Source of the DNA: Drouetiella sp036703255
GTDB lineage: Bacteria; Cyanobacteriota; Cyanobacteriia; Elainellales; Elainellaceae
Direction: 5' to 3'
NCBI GenBank assembly: GCA_036703255.1
Contig: DATNPL010000096.1
Location: 1-64,000 of the forward strand
DNA length: 64,000 bases
Each line of letters begins with the position of its first letter. Positions within the stretch are counted from its first letter, which is position 1. The notes below the pieces were generated by a model. It was not told the DNA's origin. It saw nothing but the letters and a program-made list of their open reading frames with translations, and did no database searches. Shown in pieces: positions 44,270 to 53,821 of the stretch. Position numbers and translations under genes: made by a program.

Positions 44270-44543
44270 GTCAGTACCGTAATCTTGCTGAAATCGCAAA
44301 GAAGCCGCAAAGGTTACTCAGCCATTAAAACTCTGGCCTCCAACAGCCTGTTGATGACCTTAAAGCCAGAGCCTTCTCTTTTAAGCTACCACTGGACATT
44401 GATCCTAAGCTCGTAAATAACCCGCAAACTTTTAGAGATTAGATAAAGAACTGTTGAATTTACCCGTACAAACACTGCTGATGCGATCGCCACTGCTGCC
44501 AAACCCACTCCATAAGCTAGATACGGCATGGCTTCATCCGGCA

Positions 44544-44596
44544 GCTATGAAGTTTTTGGCAGGGGCGCTCCGCGCCCCTGCCAAAAACTTCATAGC
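44544..44596. terminator. 25-bp perfect hairpin 3' of the 44603 gene
   Basis: A perfect stem of 25 base pairs (44544-44568 with 44572-44596) around TCC, including AGTTTTTGGCAGGGGCGC. It ends 7 bases before the stop of the minus-strand gene, so as RNA it lies directly after it, with loop GGA. The gap 44270-44602 holds nothing else I can name. Longest perfect stem in the window. Confidence 0.55.
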
Positions 44597-44602
44597 TAAA
44601 AT

Positions 44603-45007
44603 CTAGTTTGCCGAAGGATTACGGGCGCGCTCAATTTCTTCTAGCGTATTTAAAACCAGCCGCTTGGCTTGCAGCTTCCAGCCGCGCTTTTGTAGGGCGA
44701 TCGCGGCAGCGACTCCGCCAATAGTTGCCAAAAAGTCTAAAGGCTGAAACATAGAGATGCCAAACAGCAAGCCCAGTCCGGCGATTCCCCAAAATGGCAG
44801 GGCGACTGTCTGTCGCTGAGTCTCAAGCAGCTTGCTCAACCCGTCATTAGGCAATTCTTCTAGCAATGCGGCCTTAATCTGCTTTTGCTCGGCTAGAGAC
44901 ACCGATAGACCAATTTTCTGCCGCAGCTTTTCGATTTTGCGAGCGTCAGTACTGTACTGCGTCAACTCATCTTCGGCCATCATGATCACGCGATCGTACT
45001 GTCCCAC
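44603..45007 (-). CDS. hypothetical membrane protein
   Basis: 134 residues from a GTG with GAGG 5 bases upstream (an ATG a few codons later, MMAEDELTQY, is also possible). N-terminal 65 residues are charged and helical (ARKIEKLRQKIG, AEQKQIKAALLEELPNDGLS). Two hydrophobic segments (about 70-88 and 92-108) with a short loop follow, then a basic tail WKLQAKRLVLNTLEEIERAR. Family not recognised. Membrane anchored, soluble part probably cytosolic. Confidence 0.7.
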   Translation of the reverse strand: MGQYDRVIMMAEDELTQYSTDARKIEKLRQKIGLSVSLAEQKQIKAALLEELPNDGLSKLLETQRQTVALPFWGIAGLGLLFGISMFQPLDFLATIGGVAAAIALQKRGWKLQAKRLVLNTLEEIERARNPSAN

Positions 45008-45203
45008 GACTTACCTCAAGTTCTGAATCAAAAATTTAGAGTCTGGGCGTTACTGATTTCAGGGATGGATTCGTTGAAAGAGCCTCTCTGCGACCCCTGC
45101 AAAAAATTGATACCTAGATTCAGCAATACCTCTATCAGTATGCCAGGAAGTCTGACCTTTCCTCCTTTGGCAATCCCTGATTGAGACGGGTGCAAGATCT
45201 CAG

Positions 45204-45635
45204 TTATTTTTTAAAGATGTCGAAAAATAAATCGAGGCGCAGGTCTGCTAAACGCTTCTGTAAATCTGCACTCAATATGATTGATGCTGTTGCAGCCGTC
45301 GAAATATAGCAGTTAATCTCAAGGGAGTATCCCTGTCTCTCCAATTCTCGCATTGCAGATTCACGGCCTTCTAAAGCGTCGCACCAGTGAGATAACTGTT
45401 CTGCTAAGTTCAGATGCTTTTTCTCCTCTGGTAGGAAGCATTTCCAGCCTCCCCATTCATATACATCATTAAATTTGCGGACAGTGCCGTTATTTCGCAC
45501 GAACGACTTCTGTTCCCCTTTACACCATGATCGATTAGGCTGAAGTCCAAGTTGTTCTGTAACCTCCTGTGGATCAAGGTCATCAGCTAAAATTATCAGC
45601 GTGGCAGAACTTAAATACTCAGGTTCTTGAGCCAT
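45204..45635 (-). CDS. DUF4279 domain protein
   Basis: 143 residues. SSATLIILADDLDPQEVTEQLGLQPNRSWCKGE near the N-terminus is the DUF4279 pattern (a strand, then LDPxEVTxxLGLxP and a G). No signal peptide or membrane segment. Function unknown; members often sit as lone accessory genes, sometimes in toxin-immunity settings, none of which is seen here. It is the next gene 3' of cupA on the same strand, but the 419-base gap with a hairpin argues against cotranscription. Confidence 0.78.
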   Translation of the reverse strand: MAQEPEYLSSATLIILADDLDPQEVTEQLGLQPNRSWCKGEQKSFVRNNGTVRKFNDVYEWGGWKCFLPEEKKHLNLAEQLSHWCDALEGRESAMRELERQGYSLEINCYISTAATASIILSADLQKRLADLRLDLFFDIFKK

Positions 45636-45938
45636 AACCTATAAATTACGGGAGAGAAACCGAATTTTTATTGGACTGAATGTTTCAGTATCAACATTTC
45701 AGAAAAGATTTGCCAATTTAGCGAGATTAAGTAGAACTTTTCTACCTCTTTCACTATGCTTCCTTGATGAGGCTGGACACTACCTTAACGAATGCTATCC
45801 GATCGCCTCATTGACTAGACTCTTATCAATAAAGTTTGATTGTGGAGAAAGACGATCGCCCCCGCACCTTTAGAATTACTATCTTGATATTGAAGATGCA
45901 AACCTTGATTTAATTTAGGCTCTTTACAACATTAAAAT

Positions 45939-45993
45939 GAAGAACCTTTTTGAGAAAGTATGGCGGAACTGCTCTTTCTCAAAAAGGTTCTTC
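45939..45993. terminator. 20-bp perfect hairpin downstream of cupA
   Basis: GAAGAACCTTTTTGAGAAAG (45939-45958) pairs perfectly with 45974-45993; 15-base loop. It lies 61 bases past the cupA stop. T run in the 5' arm, as in most hairpins of this window. Confidence 0.5.
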
Positions 45994-46017
45994 AAGTTAT
46001 TTCTGTGAAGATCGTTA
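45988..46017. repeat. 30-bp dispersed repeat, copy B
   Basis: Matches 10809-10838 at 27 of 30 positions. Its first six bases form the end of the hairpin arm at 45974-45993. Confidence 0.4.
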
Positions 46018-46054
46018 AAGTAGCACCTGAGAATACAAGTTTGGGAAACTCGAA

Positions 46055-47362
46055 TTAGCGGTACTCCTGTGACTGAATTTCTCGAATGCGCGACTCCGAT
46101 CGCTTGAATCGATCGAGTTGGGATTCAAAAAACTTGCGATTTGCCAGCAGATGTTCTGGGTTGGGATCATCCAGGGGATAAAGCAAAGCCGTCCGGAGTG
46201 CCTGAATCACAGCGGAGGTGACGCAATACATCGATCGCTGAAAGCTAACCGCCAACTGCACCAGCATGTCATCTTCACCCCGGCAGTGCTGCTGATAGTA
46301 TTCCACGAGGTAAGGCGGCAAAAAGTGCAGCATATCCTGCGCCAGTAAGGTGGGCGGAATTCCGGCAGAGCCAACCGGAAACTTGTCGGCATACAGCACG
46401 CCATAGTGAAAATCTTTTTGCTGAGCAGGCACCTGTCCGGCTTGGGCGTTGTAAGATTTGGTGCCCCGGAAGGGAGAAGTGCGGTAAAACACAGCCTCTA
46501 CATAAGGCAAAGCAGCCTCATACAGCCACATAAAGCCTTTGGACTTGGGAACGATCTCATAGCATTCGTCGCCAACATAGAGGTGGTGATAGATGGGTCG
46601 TCCAGCAACCACAAAGATGCCGTTCACCAAAAAATTCATCGCATCGGGGACGCTGGCGATCTTGCCTTCGTCGTACAGATCCGACATTTCAAAAAACACT
46701 GGAGCCATGACTTCCCAAAATAGCCCCAGGTTGGAATAGTAGGACAGTTGCCGCACCTGCTCTAAAAACATTTCGGGGAAGAGTTTGTATAGCCCCAGCA
46801 TGGCAGGGTTGCCTTTGAAGTAGGCTTTGATGGCGCGATCGGCGTTTTGGCGATATTCCTCGCTGTCGAGGTAAGCATCAAACTGTCCCATGCCCATGTC
46901 GCGCCCATGCCAGAGCATCGATCGCATACATTCTTCGGCAAACTCCATATTGATGCGATCGTGCCAAAGATGGTGAAATAACCGGGGCAGTTTTGATCGG
47001 GTTTCGCCTTTAGCCATGAATTCCAACAGCTCGGGATGAGCCGAGGCTCTGCCGCGCCAGACCCGCAGGTCGGCAGTTTCCCCTGCATAATGATTGGGAC
47101 GATCGAGATAGTCCTGTGAAATAAAGTATTTGAAAAACGGCAGCGGATTGAGAAACACGTGCTCGGCAATGTACAGCAGATCGCGCCAGTAAAAATCCAT
47201 CGGCACCGCATAGGCTTTGTATAACCCAATGATCTGCATCAGGTTCTCAGGTGTATCCGGCAGCATCGCCCCACCGGACTCTAAGCGATGGATAATGTCA
47301 GCAAATTCGTGCGTAGAAGGCGGTAACTGAGCGATCGCCGAAGCTTCGAGTGTGGTAGTCAT
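46055..47362 (-). CDS. cupA: CO2 hydration protein (CupA/ChpY type)
   Basis: 435 residues of the ChpX/ChpY family, the peripheral subunit that gives specialised NDH-1 complexes their carbonic-anhydrase-like CO2 uptake at the thylakoid. Landmarks: FYWRDLLYIAEHVFLNPLPFF, LPRLFHHLWHDRINMEFAEECMRSMLWHGRDMG (His-rich region, cited in part) and LPPYLVEYYQQHCRGEDDM. The length of about 50 kDa fits CupA (low-CO2 inducible) better than the shorter CupB, and the order ndhF-ndhD-cup agrees. CupB cannot be fully excluded. cupS, usual next gene of the cupA operon, is not found. Confidence 0.85.
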   Translation of the reverse strand: MTTTLEASAIAQLPPSTHEFADIIHRLESGGAMLPDTPENLMQIIGLYKAYAVPMDFYWRDLLYIAEHVFLNPLPFFKYFISQDYLDRPNHYAGETADLRVWRGRASAHPELLEFMAKGETRSKLPRLFHHLWHDRINMEFAEECMRSMLWHGRDMGMGQFDAYLDSEEYRQNADRAIKAYFKGNPAMLGLYKLFPEMFLEQVRQLSYYSNLGLFWEVMAPVFFEMSDLYDEGKIASVPDAMNFLVNGIFVVAGRPIYHHLYVGDECYEIVPKSKGFMWLYEAALPYVEAVFYRTSPFRGTKSYNAQAGQVPAQQKDFHYGVLYADKFPVGSAGIPPTLLAQDMLHFLPPYLVEYYQQHCRGEDDMLVQLAVSFQRSMYCVTSAVIQALRTALLYPLDDPNPEHLLANRKFFESQLDRFKRSESRIREIQSQEYR

Positions 47363-47515
47363 AGTATTGAGTAAGAGATTGTGATAAAGGCATGGATTGC
47401 GAGTTGTAACTGCCCCCTAAATCCCCCAATTCTGGGGGACTTCCGATCCAATTTCCGTTCAAAGGTTGCGTTCGGCGGCTCGGCGGCTCATCAAAGCTTT
47501 GAATATCCTCAAAGG

Positions 47516-49024
47516 TCAAAGAACTGAGGCGCTCGGCGCATTCGCCCTAACCACGATCGCCCGATCGGGTACTGTCGCCACCAAAGCTGTAGTGGTTGTC
47601 TCTGTCCAACGCACCAGCCACACAGGCTGAATGCCTAAAAACAGAATCAAAACTGCCAAAATCAAGGCGGGGGTTTTGTCAGACCAGTCCACTCTAGGGA
47701 AATAGGCAATCTTGTTGTCCAACTTTCCAAAGCAGGTGCGATTCAGCAAGATGACAAAGTAGACGGCTGTGAGTCCTGTCCCGATGACCGCTAGCAGCGT
47801 CTGCCAGGGAAACACGGCATAGCTGCCCTGAAACACTAGAAATTCGGCAATGAAACCCGCCAATCCTGGAATCCCGGCGCTGGCCATCGCCCCCAAAATC
47901 AGCAGAGAAGCCACCGAGGGCAAACCTCGAATCGGGTTGAGCAAGCCATTTAGTACATCCAGCTCTCGGCTACCCACCTTGGTTTCAACCACGCCCACCA
48001 GGTGAAACAGCAGCGCCAAAATCAATCCATGCGCCACCATCTGCGAGACGGCTCCGACTAAAGCTAGCGGCGTTAAAGCGGCTGCCCCTAGCAAGATGTA
48101 GCCCATATGCCCGATCGAACTGTAGGCCACCATGCGCTTGATGTCTTTTTGCGCGATCGCCGCCATAGCGCCATACAGAATGCTGATAGCGGCCCAGGTA
48201 GCCAGATAGGGAGAGGCGATCGCCCAAGCTTGCGGAAATAGCCCCAGCCCAAACCGAAAGATGCCGTAGGTGCCCAGCTTCGCCAGCACGCCGCCCAGTA
48301 AAATCACTACAGGTGTGGAAGCGGCCACATAGGTGTCAGGGAGCCAAGTGTGAAAGGGCACTAAGGGAATCTTGATGCCAAACCCCACGATCAGCAGAGC
48401 CAGCAGAATGAGTTGCAAACCCAGCGGCAATGTCTGTCCCAGCACCGACTGATAGGAGAAGTCAGCCGCCTTGGTCAACCAAACCAATCCGAGGAATCCG
48501 GCCAGAATTAAAATGCCAGATGTTGCCGTGTAAATCAAAAATTTGGTAGCTGCATAGCTTTTCTTATCGCTGCCCCAGATGGAAATGAGCAGATAAAAAG
48601 GCACTAGCACCAGTTCATAAAAGAAGAAGAAGAGCAGCAGATTTTGGGCTAAAAATGCGCCCGCAACGCCGCCGCTGACCAGCAGAATCAGGGAGTAAAA
48701 CAGACGAGGGCGATCGGTGGTTGGGCTGCTGCTCAACAGCGCAATCCAGGTGAGAAAACTATTGAGCGCCAGCATGACGATCGCTAAGCCATCTGCCCCT
48801 AGCTCGTAGTTCAGCCCCAGGGTTTCAATCCAGGGCAAATATTCTTGAAATTGCAGCCCTGAATTGCCAATGTCAAACTGAGTCAATAGCCAGATCGTCC
48901 AGAGCAAGACTCCACCCGTCAGCCAGACGGCACCTGCCCGAATCTGCTGATGGGATTGAGAGGCGGGCAAGCAGGAGACAATTGCTGCACCCAAAACGGG
49001 AAGCCAAATGAGAGCGCTCAGCAT
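47516..49024 (-). CDS. ndhD3: NDH-1 subunit D, CO2-uptake type (NdhD3-like)
   Basis: 502 residues with about 14 transmembrane helices, proton-pumping subunit of the NDH-1 complex used for CO2 uptake. Conserved membrane residues are visible: Glu in LFFFFYELVLVPFYLL, Lys in GFGIKIPLVPFHTWLPD and KDIKRMVAYSSIGHMGY. The D3/D4 type is inferred from the adjacent ndhF and cupA genes. ATG 49024 starts MLSALIWLPVLG, the usual start, rather than TTG at 49057, which overlaps ndhF. Gap to ndhF is 22 bases. cupA follows after 153 bases, which hold a C-rich CCCCCTAAATCCCCC-type repeat (about 47409-47437). Confidence 0.88.
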   Translation of the reverse strand: MLSALIWLPVLGAAIVSCLPASQSHQQIRAGAVWLTGGVLLWTIWLLTQFDIGNSGLQFQEYLPWIETLGLNYELGADGLAIVMLALNSFLTWIALLSSSPTTDRPRLFYSLILLVSGGVAGAFLAQNLLLFFFFYELVLVPFYLLISIWGSDKKSYAATKFLIYTATSGILILAGFLGLVWLTKAADFSYQSVLGQTLPLGLQLILLALLIVGFGIKIPLVPFHTWLPDTYVAASTPVVILLGGVLAKLGTYGIFRFGLGLFPQAWAIASPYLATWAAISILYGAMAAIAQKDIKRMVAYSSIGHMGYILLGAAALTPLALVGAVSQMVAHGLILALLFHLVGVVETKVGSRELDVLNGLLNPIRGLPSVASLLILGAMASAGIPGLAGFIAEFLVFQGSYAVFPWQTLLAVIGTGLTAVYFVILLNRTCFGKLDNKIAYFPRVDWSDKTPALILAVLILFLGIQPVWLVRWTETTTTALVATVPDRAIVVRANAPSASVL

Positions 49025-49046
49025 AGGAAAAAGAGAATAGGTTAAG

Positions 49047-50930
49047 TTAACTGCCAATAACCAAAGAAACGATCTGAGTTGTGATTTGTAGCTGAGACAA
49101 AAACGACCAGCTCACCAGAAAAGCCGTAATCACTAAGCCAAACACGATCGTCAGTACGTAGGATTGACTCTGACCCGAGTTGCCGTATTTCAGCGCTTCA
49201 CCACTAAACAGCGAAGAGATACCGACAAAGTTAACGAATCCATCCACAACAAAGCGATCGAGCCAGTCCGTAAGCCGAGACACAATATCGACACTGCCAA
49301 CCACGCTAGAGCGATAGAGCGTAGGAGTGTAGAAGTCATAGGCCAGAAGATTTTGCAGCGGTGCCCAAGGCAGACGAATTGGTTTGGCCACAAAGTTGCC
49401 GATGTAAAGGATGCCACCCAAGCTCATGCCAAAAAAACTTGACCAGGCCAGCAGCAAGGCCAGATTAATATTGAGGTTTTCCCAAGCAGGCAGCAGATTG
49501 AGGCTTTGCAAAATCATGGGCACATGGAGCGAGAACCCGGCCAGAACGGTCATCGGCAGCGTGACTGACCAAATATTTTCGGGCGATCGCACGGTCATGG
49601 CGTGAGAGGTTCCTGCAAACATCCGGCCAAAGGTGCGGGTCAGGCTAAAGGCCGCCAAGCTGTTAATCAGCAGCAGCAAGCCCACCAGCCAAGGTTGCGT
49701 CGCCCATAGCCCATCCGCCAGCTCCAGCATCGCCCAAAAGGTGCCAAAGGGCGGCATGGCAATTAGCCCGATCGCACCCGCAATAAACGACAGTGCCGTG
49801 ATCGGTCGGCGCGACCACAGACCGCCCATCTGCGTCAAATCTTGCGTGACCGTGTTCAGCACGATCGATCCCGTACTGGCAACCAGTGCCGCCATCGCAA
49901 TGCCGTGGGTGAGCACCAGCAAGAGAGCCGCCTCGGTTTGGTGGCTTCCCACTGCGATGAACACCACGCCCATGTAAGCACTTACTAGATAGGAGAGCGA
50001 TCGCTTCACGTCAATTTGGGCAATGGCGATCAGCGTGCCGCCGATGGCGGTAACTGCTCCAATGGCGATCGTCACACTCATAACCACAGGCGATAGTGAT
50101 AGCACAGGCTCTAGCTTTACTAACACCCAGGCTCCGGTCGCCACCACCACCGAATTCCGCAGAATGGTGCTGGGTAAAGGCCCTTCCATCGCTTCATCAA
50201 GCCACAGATGCAGGGGAAACTGAGCGCATTTGCCCATTGGCCCTGCTAATAGACCCAAACCTACCCAAGTTGCCAGACTCGGATCGATATGGGCAGTTTC
50301 GGCCCAAGTTGCCAACTCGCTGTAGTCCCAAGTGCCTGTTAAGGGATAGATGGCTAACACCCCCATTAGCAGAAACAAATCGCCCACCCGCTTGGTGAGA
50401 AACGCATCGCGCGCGCCTGTCACCACCAGCGATTGATTGAACCACATTCCAATCAGCATGTAGGTTCCCAACGTCAAGATCTCTAAGATCATGTAGCTGA
50501 TAAACAGCGAATTCGACAGCACTAAGGCACACATCCCGGCCTCAAACAGCGCCAGCATGGCAAAAAAGCGTGCCCAAGCCCAATCCATTTCTAGATAGCC
50601 GATCGCATAAATTTGCGCCAAAAAATTCAGACCGTTAATTAGAACCGTGGCTCCGATCGTCAGCGCTGAAAGTTCTACCGGAATACTCAAATCTAGCCCT
50701 GCCACCTGGAGCCAGGAAACTGAGAGGTATTGCGGGGGCTGATGCAACGCTAGGAGCAGGGCGAATACCCCATGCAATAAGGCTAAAAAAGTGGTGATCG
50801 CGTTGATATATCCCGCAGGTCGAGGGCCTGTGCGTCGGGTGATGGCTGGAAACCAGGCGATCGACAGCACCATGCCCACGAGGGGATAACAGGGAATAAA
50901 CCATGCGGTTTGAACTAAAAATTGGAGCAT
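49047..50930 (-). CDS. ndhF3: NDH-1 subunit F, CO2-uptake type (NdhF3-like)
   Basis: 627 residues from ATG 50930 with about 16 membrane helices. Key residues: LEILTLGTYMLIGMW (Glu), RVGDLFLLMGV, MGKCAQFPLHLWLDEAMEGP and DVKRSLSYLVSAYMG. RRTGPRPAGYIN at the N-terminus and TGARDAFLTKRVGD suit the NdhF3/F4 class rather than respiratory NdhF1. AAGGA lies just upstream: relative to ATG 50930 the spacing is normal, while the ATG at 50939 is too close. First gene of ndhF-ndhD-cupA. Low-CO2 induction through NdhR is known for F3 operons; no site was identified. Confidence 0.88.
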   Translation of the reverse strand: MLQFLVQTAWFIPCYPLVGMVLSIAWFPAITRRTGPRPAGYINAITTFLALLHGVFALLLALHQPPQYLSVSWLQVAGLDLSIPVELSALTIGATVLINGLNFLAQIYAIGYLEMDWAWARFFAMLALFEAGMCALVLSNSLFISYMILEILTLGTYMLIGMWFNQSLVVTGARDAFLTKRVGDLFLLMGVLAIYPLTGTWDYSELATWAETAHIDPSLATWVGLGLLAGPMGKCAQFPLHLWLDEAMEGPLPSTILRNSVVVATGAWVLVKLEPVLSLSPVVMSVTIAIGAVTAIGGTLIAIAQIDVKRSLSYLVSAYMGVVFIAVGSHQTEAALLLVLTHGIAMAALVASTGSIVLNTVTQDLTQMGGLWSRRPITALSFIAGAIGLIAMPPFGTFWAMLELADGLWATQPWLVGLLLLINSLAAFSLTRTFGRMFAGTSHAMTVRSPENIWSVTLPMTVLAGFSLHVPMILQSLNLLPAWENLNINLALLLAWSSFFGMSLGGILYIGNFVAKPIRLPWAPLQNLLAYDFYTPTLYRSSVVGSVDIVSRLTDWLDRFVVDGFVNFVGISSLFSGEALKYGNSGQSQSYVLTIVFGLVITAFLVSWSFLSQLQITTQIVSLVIGS

Positions 50931-51226
50931 CGACAGCATCCTTATATCTCTAAAATTGTTTGATAAGGCATGAAGTCACCTCAGGGGCAACTCGGGAAAC
51001 TCAGAGAAAACTGCGTTTCGGGGGATTGCCTCAGCCTTTGAAAGAAATAGAGTATTCTCTATGGAACTAAGCTTGTCTATTGAAATTAGTCTTTATCGTA
51101 CAGCAGCGATCGCCTCTAGGGGAATCCATCTGCTATCACAGTTTTTTCAAGAAATATAAGTAAAGCTAATAGCTGTTGCAATCGCCGATCTTGAGGCATA
51201 GCTAAAGTCATAAGGGTTAGGCCGGG

Positions 51227-51267
51227 GACAGTTTTGTGGGTGCGCTCCGCGCACCCACAAAACTGTC
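51227..51267. terminator. 19-bp perfect hairpin downstream of the NACHT gene
   Basis: GACAGTTTTGTGGGTGCGC (51227-51245) pairs perfectly with 51249-51267 around TCC. As RNA from the minus strand it follows the NACHT gene by 45 bases with loop GGA. The gap 50931-51311 otherwise holds the ndhF promoter, not identified. Confidence 0.5.
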
Positions 51268-51311
51268 TTAAGAGCCATAGCTAAACACGCTCTCGTCTTG
51301 GCTAGCGTTCC

Positions 51312-53588
51312 TCAGCGGAGGCAGCGAACAATCCGAATCCCTTCCCGAGAACGCTGCGAGTCACGCCCTCGGTCACTTACCCCCGCGCCACCCACAATTC
51401 GATCGCCATCCCAGCACCAGCAGCCTATCGATAAGGCAACAGGATGGTTCTGAACTTCGCTGAGGGTGGGTAATCGAAAGCGAAAGTCACCCATAAAAAC
51501 AGCCATTTCGCCTTCTAAATAGGTTTCGCCCAAGCCGCTGCTATGTTGGGTGAGCCAGTCACAAAAGGCTTCTGCATCGCTGGCTCGGACGCCAACGATC
51601 GCCTGATTTGCGGTTCCGGGCGTAAAGCGATCGCCGATCCAATGCGGCGGTTGATACTGTTCGCCAGAAAGCCGCTTCTCATCCACAAAAAGCTGATATT
51701 CGGCGCAGCTGATGTAGCCCTGATCAATCTCGGTGCGATCGTCAATTCGGAGTAGCTTGCCCAAGCGCCGCTGGAGCTTCACCTCTGCGGCGAGTTTAAA
51801 GATGGCTGGATCGATCGCCGCCAAACCTTTTTCTAGCGCATCTTCTAGCTCCTTACGGACTCTGCCATCCTCAACGCTCAAGCCCTCTTCTAGGCAGTCA
51901 TAGGCCAAGCTCAGAGCAGCTACCGTGCCCTTTTGCAAAGCGGTAGAGATTAAATAGCTAGCATCGCTCTGGGCGGCATAGAGGCGGATCGTTTCCTCCC
52001 ACCAGGGGTCGTCAATATGCCGTGCCAGCAAGATTTCCTGCTGGCTCTCTTTCACCTGTGCCGATGCCAGATATTCCTGAAAACTCTTGTGGGCAAAGGC
52101 GTACTTGCCCGATTCTTTTTCTAGCAGCAGACCGCTGACGTTCTCGACCTGTTTGAGAAACGCTTCCGGTGAAACGCTGTCTCCCGCCACCGCCACCAGC
52201 TTCTTTTGAATTAGCAAACTCCCCTGCAACAGTGTAAAGTCACTCGACGCTTTTCGCATGCGGTTGAGCGCCAACACTTGCAGCACCGATCGCTTTTGGG
52301 TGGCGGTTAGCTTATCGGGCAGTCCCTTAGCTTCCTGCCTGCGTCCCAGCAGCACATCACAAATTTCGGCATATAGCTCTACTCTGCGTCCGGGTAGCGC
52401 GCCTCGATAGCAGTGGATCGTAGCAATCATGGTGAGCAGCAGCGGATTGAGCGCCATAGCGGCGATCGCAGGACTGTCTTGAATGCGCTGAATCAGGTCA
52501 CGAGATTGGCGCGCTGCCTGATGGCGCACGCCCGCATCCTCTTTGCCCAATCGCCGCATGATCTCGTTTTGCAAATACCAGTTCTGAATAAACTGCTGCA
52601 TTTGCTTCAGGTCAAACGGCTGAATCTCTAGCACCATACCCACTTGCATCAAAGGAGCCGATCGATAACCAAAAGGACGCGAGGTGAGAATAAAGGGCGT
52701 GGTCGGATAGCGCTGCATCTGGCGATCGCACCATTGGCTCACCTGCTGCCGACGATGCAAATCGGCTACTTCATCTAGCCCATCCAGCAACACCAGACAT
52801 TTGCCTTGCTTCAGTCGCGTTTCAAACCAATCAGGCGATCGCTTCAGGTCTTGCAGGCTCTCCTGTTGGTCAATCAAGGCTGCTAGGGTTGGGGATGGAT
52901 CAGTCGCGATCGCCTCCTGCACGTCCCGCAGGTACAGCAGCACCGGAATCAGCCGAGGGGAAGGGACACGGGAATTCTGGGCATAGCTGAGCGTCAGATG
53001 TTCTAGCAGGGTGCTTTTGCCCGAACCCGGAGGCCCCAAAATCACCATGCGCCGAAAGCTGGGCTGCTGAGGCAAAACGGCCAGAATATTCCAGATGCTA
53101 AGCTTACCCTCTTCTCTAGGTTGCACCAGCGTTTGGATCAAGGCCGAAGGAACGCGATCGGCGCTCTCAGGAGCCACCTTCAAAGGCACAAAGACCTTCT
53201 GTAAGTCGAGGGAAAACGGCCCTTTGGTCTTTAACCCCTGCACGCGAAAATCTCGCAGCCGATAAATTAGCGTCTGGTAATATTTGCCCTGAAATTGCCC
53301 GGTAGCACTCCACCACAGCCGCAGAATGGACTGTTCAACCTGGCTGACGCTCCACTCCGCCAGGGCATCTAAGCGCGGATCGAGCTTAGTGAAAAACTTC
53401 AGCAAAAACGTGAGGAGGGCGGTGCCCAGGAGAGCGGCGATCGCACCACTCCAATTTCCCTGAATGCCAAAATGCACAGTCAAACCCAATCCAGCTCCGG
53501 GCAATCCCCAACTTAGCAGGGTGTTCTGCACCAGCTTTTTAATTTGCTCAATAAATGGAGTCTGCGAATCTGAAGAAGGTTGCGTCAT
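51312..53588 (-). CDS. NACHT NTPase with C-terminal FGE-sulfatase-like domain
   Basis: 758 residues from ATG 53588. N-terminal region (about 30-65) has one or two hydrophobic segments. The NACHT P-loop domain has Walker A GPPGSGKS (185-192) and Walker B CLVLLDGLDEV (264-274), then ILTSRPFGYRS (sensor-like) and the winged-helix region FAHKSFQEYLAS. The C-terminal 120 residues (from about 635: DQGYISCAEYQLFVDEKR, RASDAEAFCDWL, FRLPTLSE, IRIVRCLR) resemble the formylglycine-generating-enzyme / C-type-lectin fold. The catalytic cysteines of FGE are not evident, so a binding role is likely. STAND NTPases are often defence or signalling switches; the function here is unknown. Confidence 0.87.
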   Translation of the reverse strand: MTQPSSDSQTPFIEQIKKLVQNTLLSWGLPGAGLGLTVHFGIQGNWSGAIAALLGTALLTFLLKFFTKLDPRLDALAEWSVSQVEQSILRLWWSATGQFQGKYYQTLIYRLRDFRVQGLKTKGPFSLDLQKVFVPLKVAPESADRVPSALIQTLVQPREEGKLSIWNILAVLPQQPSFRRMVILGPPGSGKSTLLEHLTLSYAQNSRVPSPRLIPVLLYLRDVQEAIATDPSPTLAALIDQQESLQDLKRSPDWFETRLKQGKCLVLLDGLDEVADLHRRQQVSQWCDRQMQRYPTTPFILTSRPFGYRSAPLMQVGMVLEIQPFDLKQMQQFIQNWYLQNEIMRRLGKEDAGVRHQAARQSRDLIQRIQDSPAIAAMALNPLLLTMIATIHCYRGALPGRRVELYAEICDVLLGRRQEAKGLPDKLTATQKRSVLQVLALNRMRKASSDFTLLQGSLLIQKKLVAVAGDSVSPEAFLKQVENVSGLLLEKESGKYAFAHKSFQEYLASAQVKESQQEILLARHIDDPWWEETIRLYAAQSDASYLISTALQKGTVAALSLAYDCLEEGLSVEDGRVRKELEDALEKGLAAIDPAIFKLAAEVKLQRRLGKLLRIDDRTEIDQGYISCAEYQLFVDEKRLSGEQYQPPHWIGDRFTPGTANQAIVGVRASDAEAFCDWLTQHSSGLGETYLEGEMAVFMGDFRFRLPTLSEVQNHPVALSIGCWCWDGDRIVGGAGVSDRGRDSQRSREGIRIVRCLR

Positions 53589-53821
53589 TGACCGGAGCGA
53601 TTGACCTGAGCGCCACAAAGGCTTTTCTTTCTTTCACCCGCTGCCCTGCGCCAACAGGATGAATCGGTAACGCAGCAGGCATCTACCAGAAACTACGGAG
53701 AATTGCTCCTATAGGTTGAGAAAACTCCACGCAGTTCGGTATTTCCAGCAATAGCTTTCATTTGACGCAGATGGTTCTATAGACACATCAGGCAACTCAC
53801 TGAAAATAAGAGAAAGCAGAG

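Larger units (their letters stand above)
45636..46054. other. intergenic region between cupA and the DUF4279 gene
   Basis: 419 bases. Contains a 20-bp stem hairpin at 45939-45993 and the 30-bp dispersed repeat at 45988-46017. Where cupA operons usually have cupS no frame of that size is found. Confidence 0.55.

Noticed and set aside
47298..47519. 73-codon frame between ndhD and cupA
   Set aside because: Overlaps the start of cupA and translates a C-rich repeat; no family resemblance.
51312..51420. Diversity-generating retroelement variable region
   Set aside because: No template repeat or reverse transcriptase is present; kept only as a testable idea in the findings.
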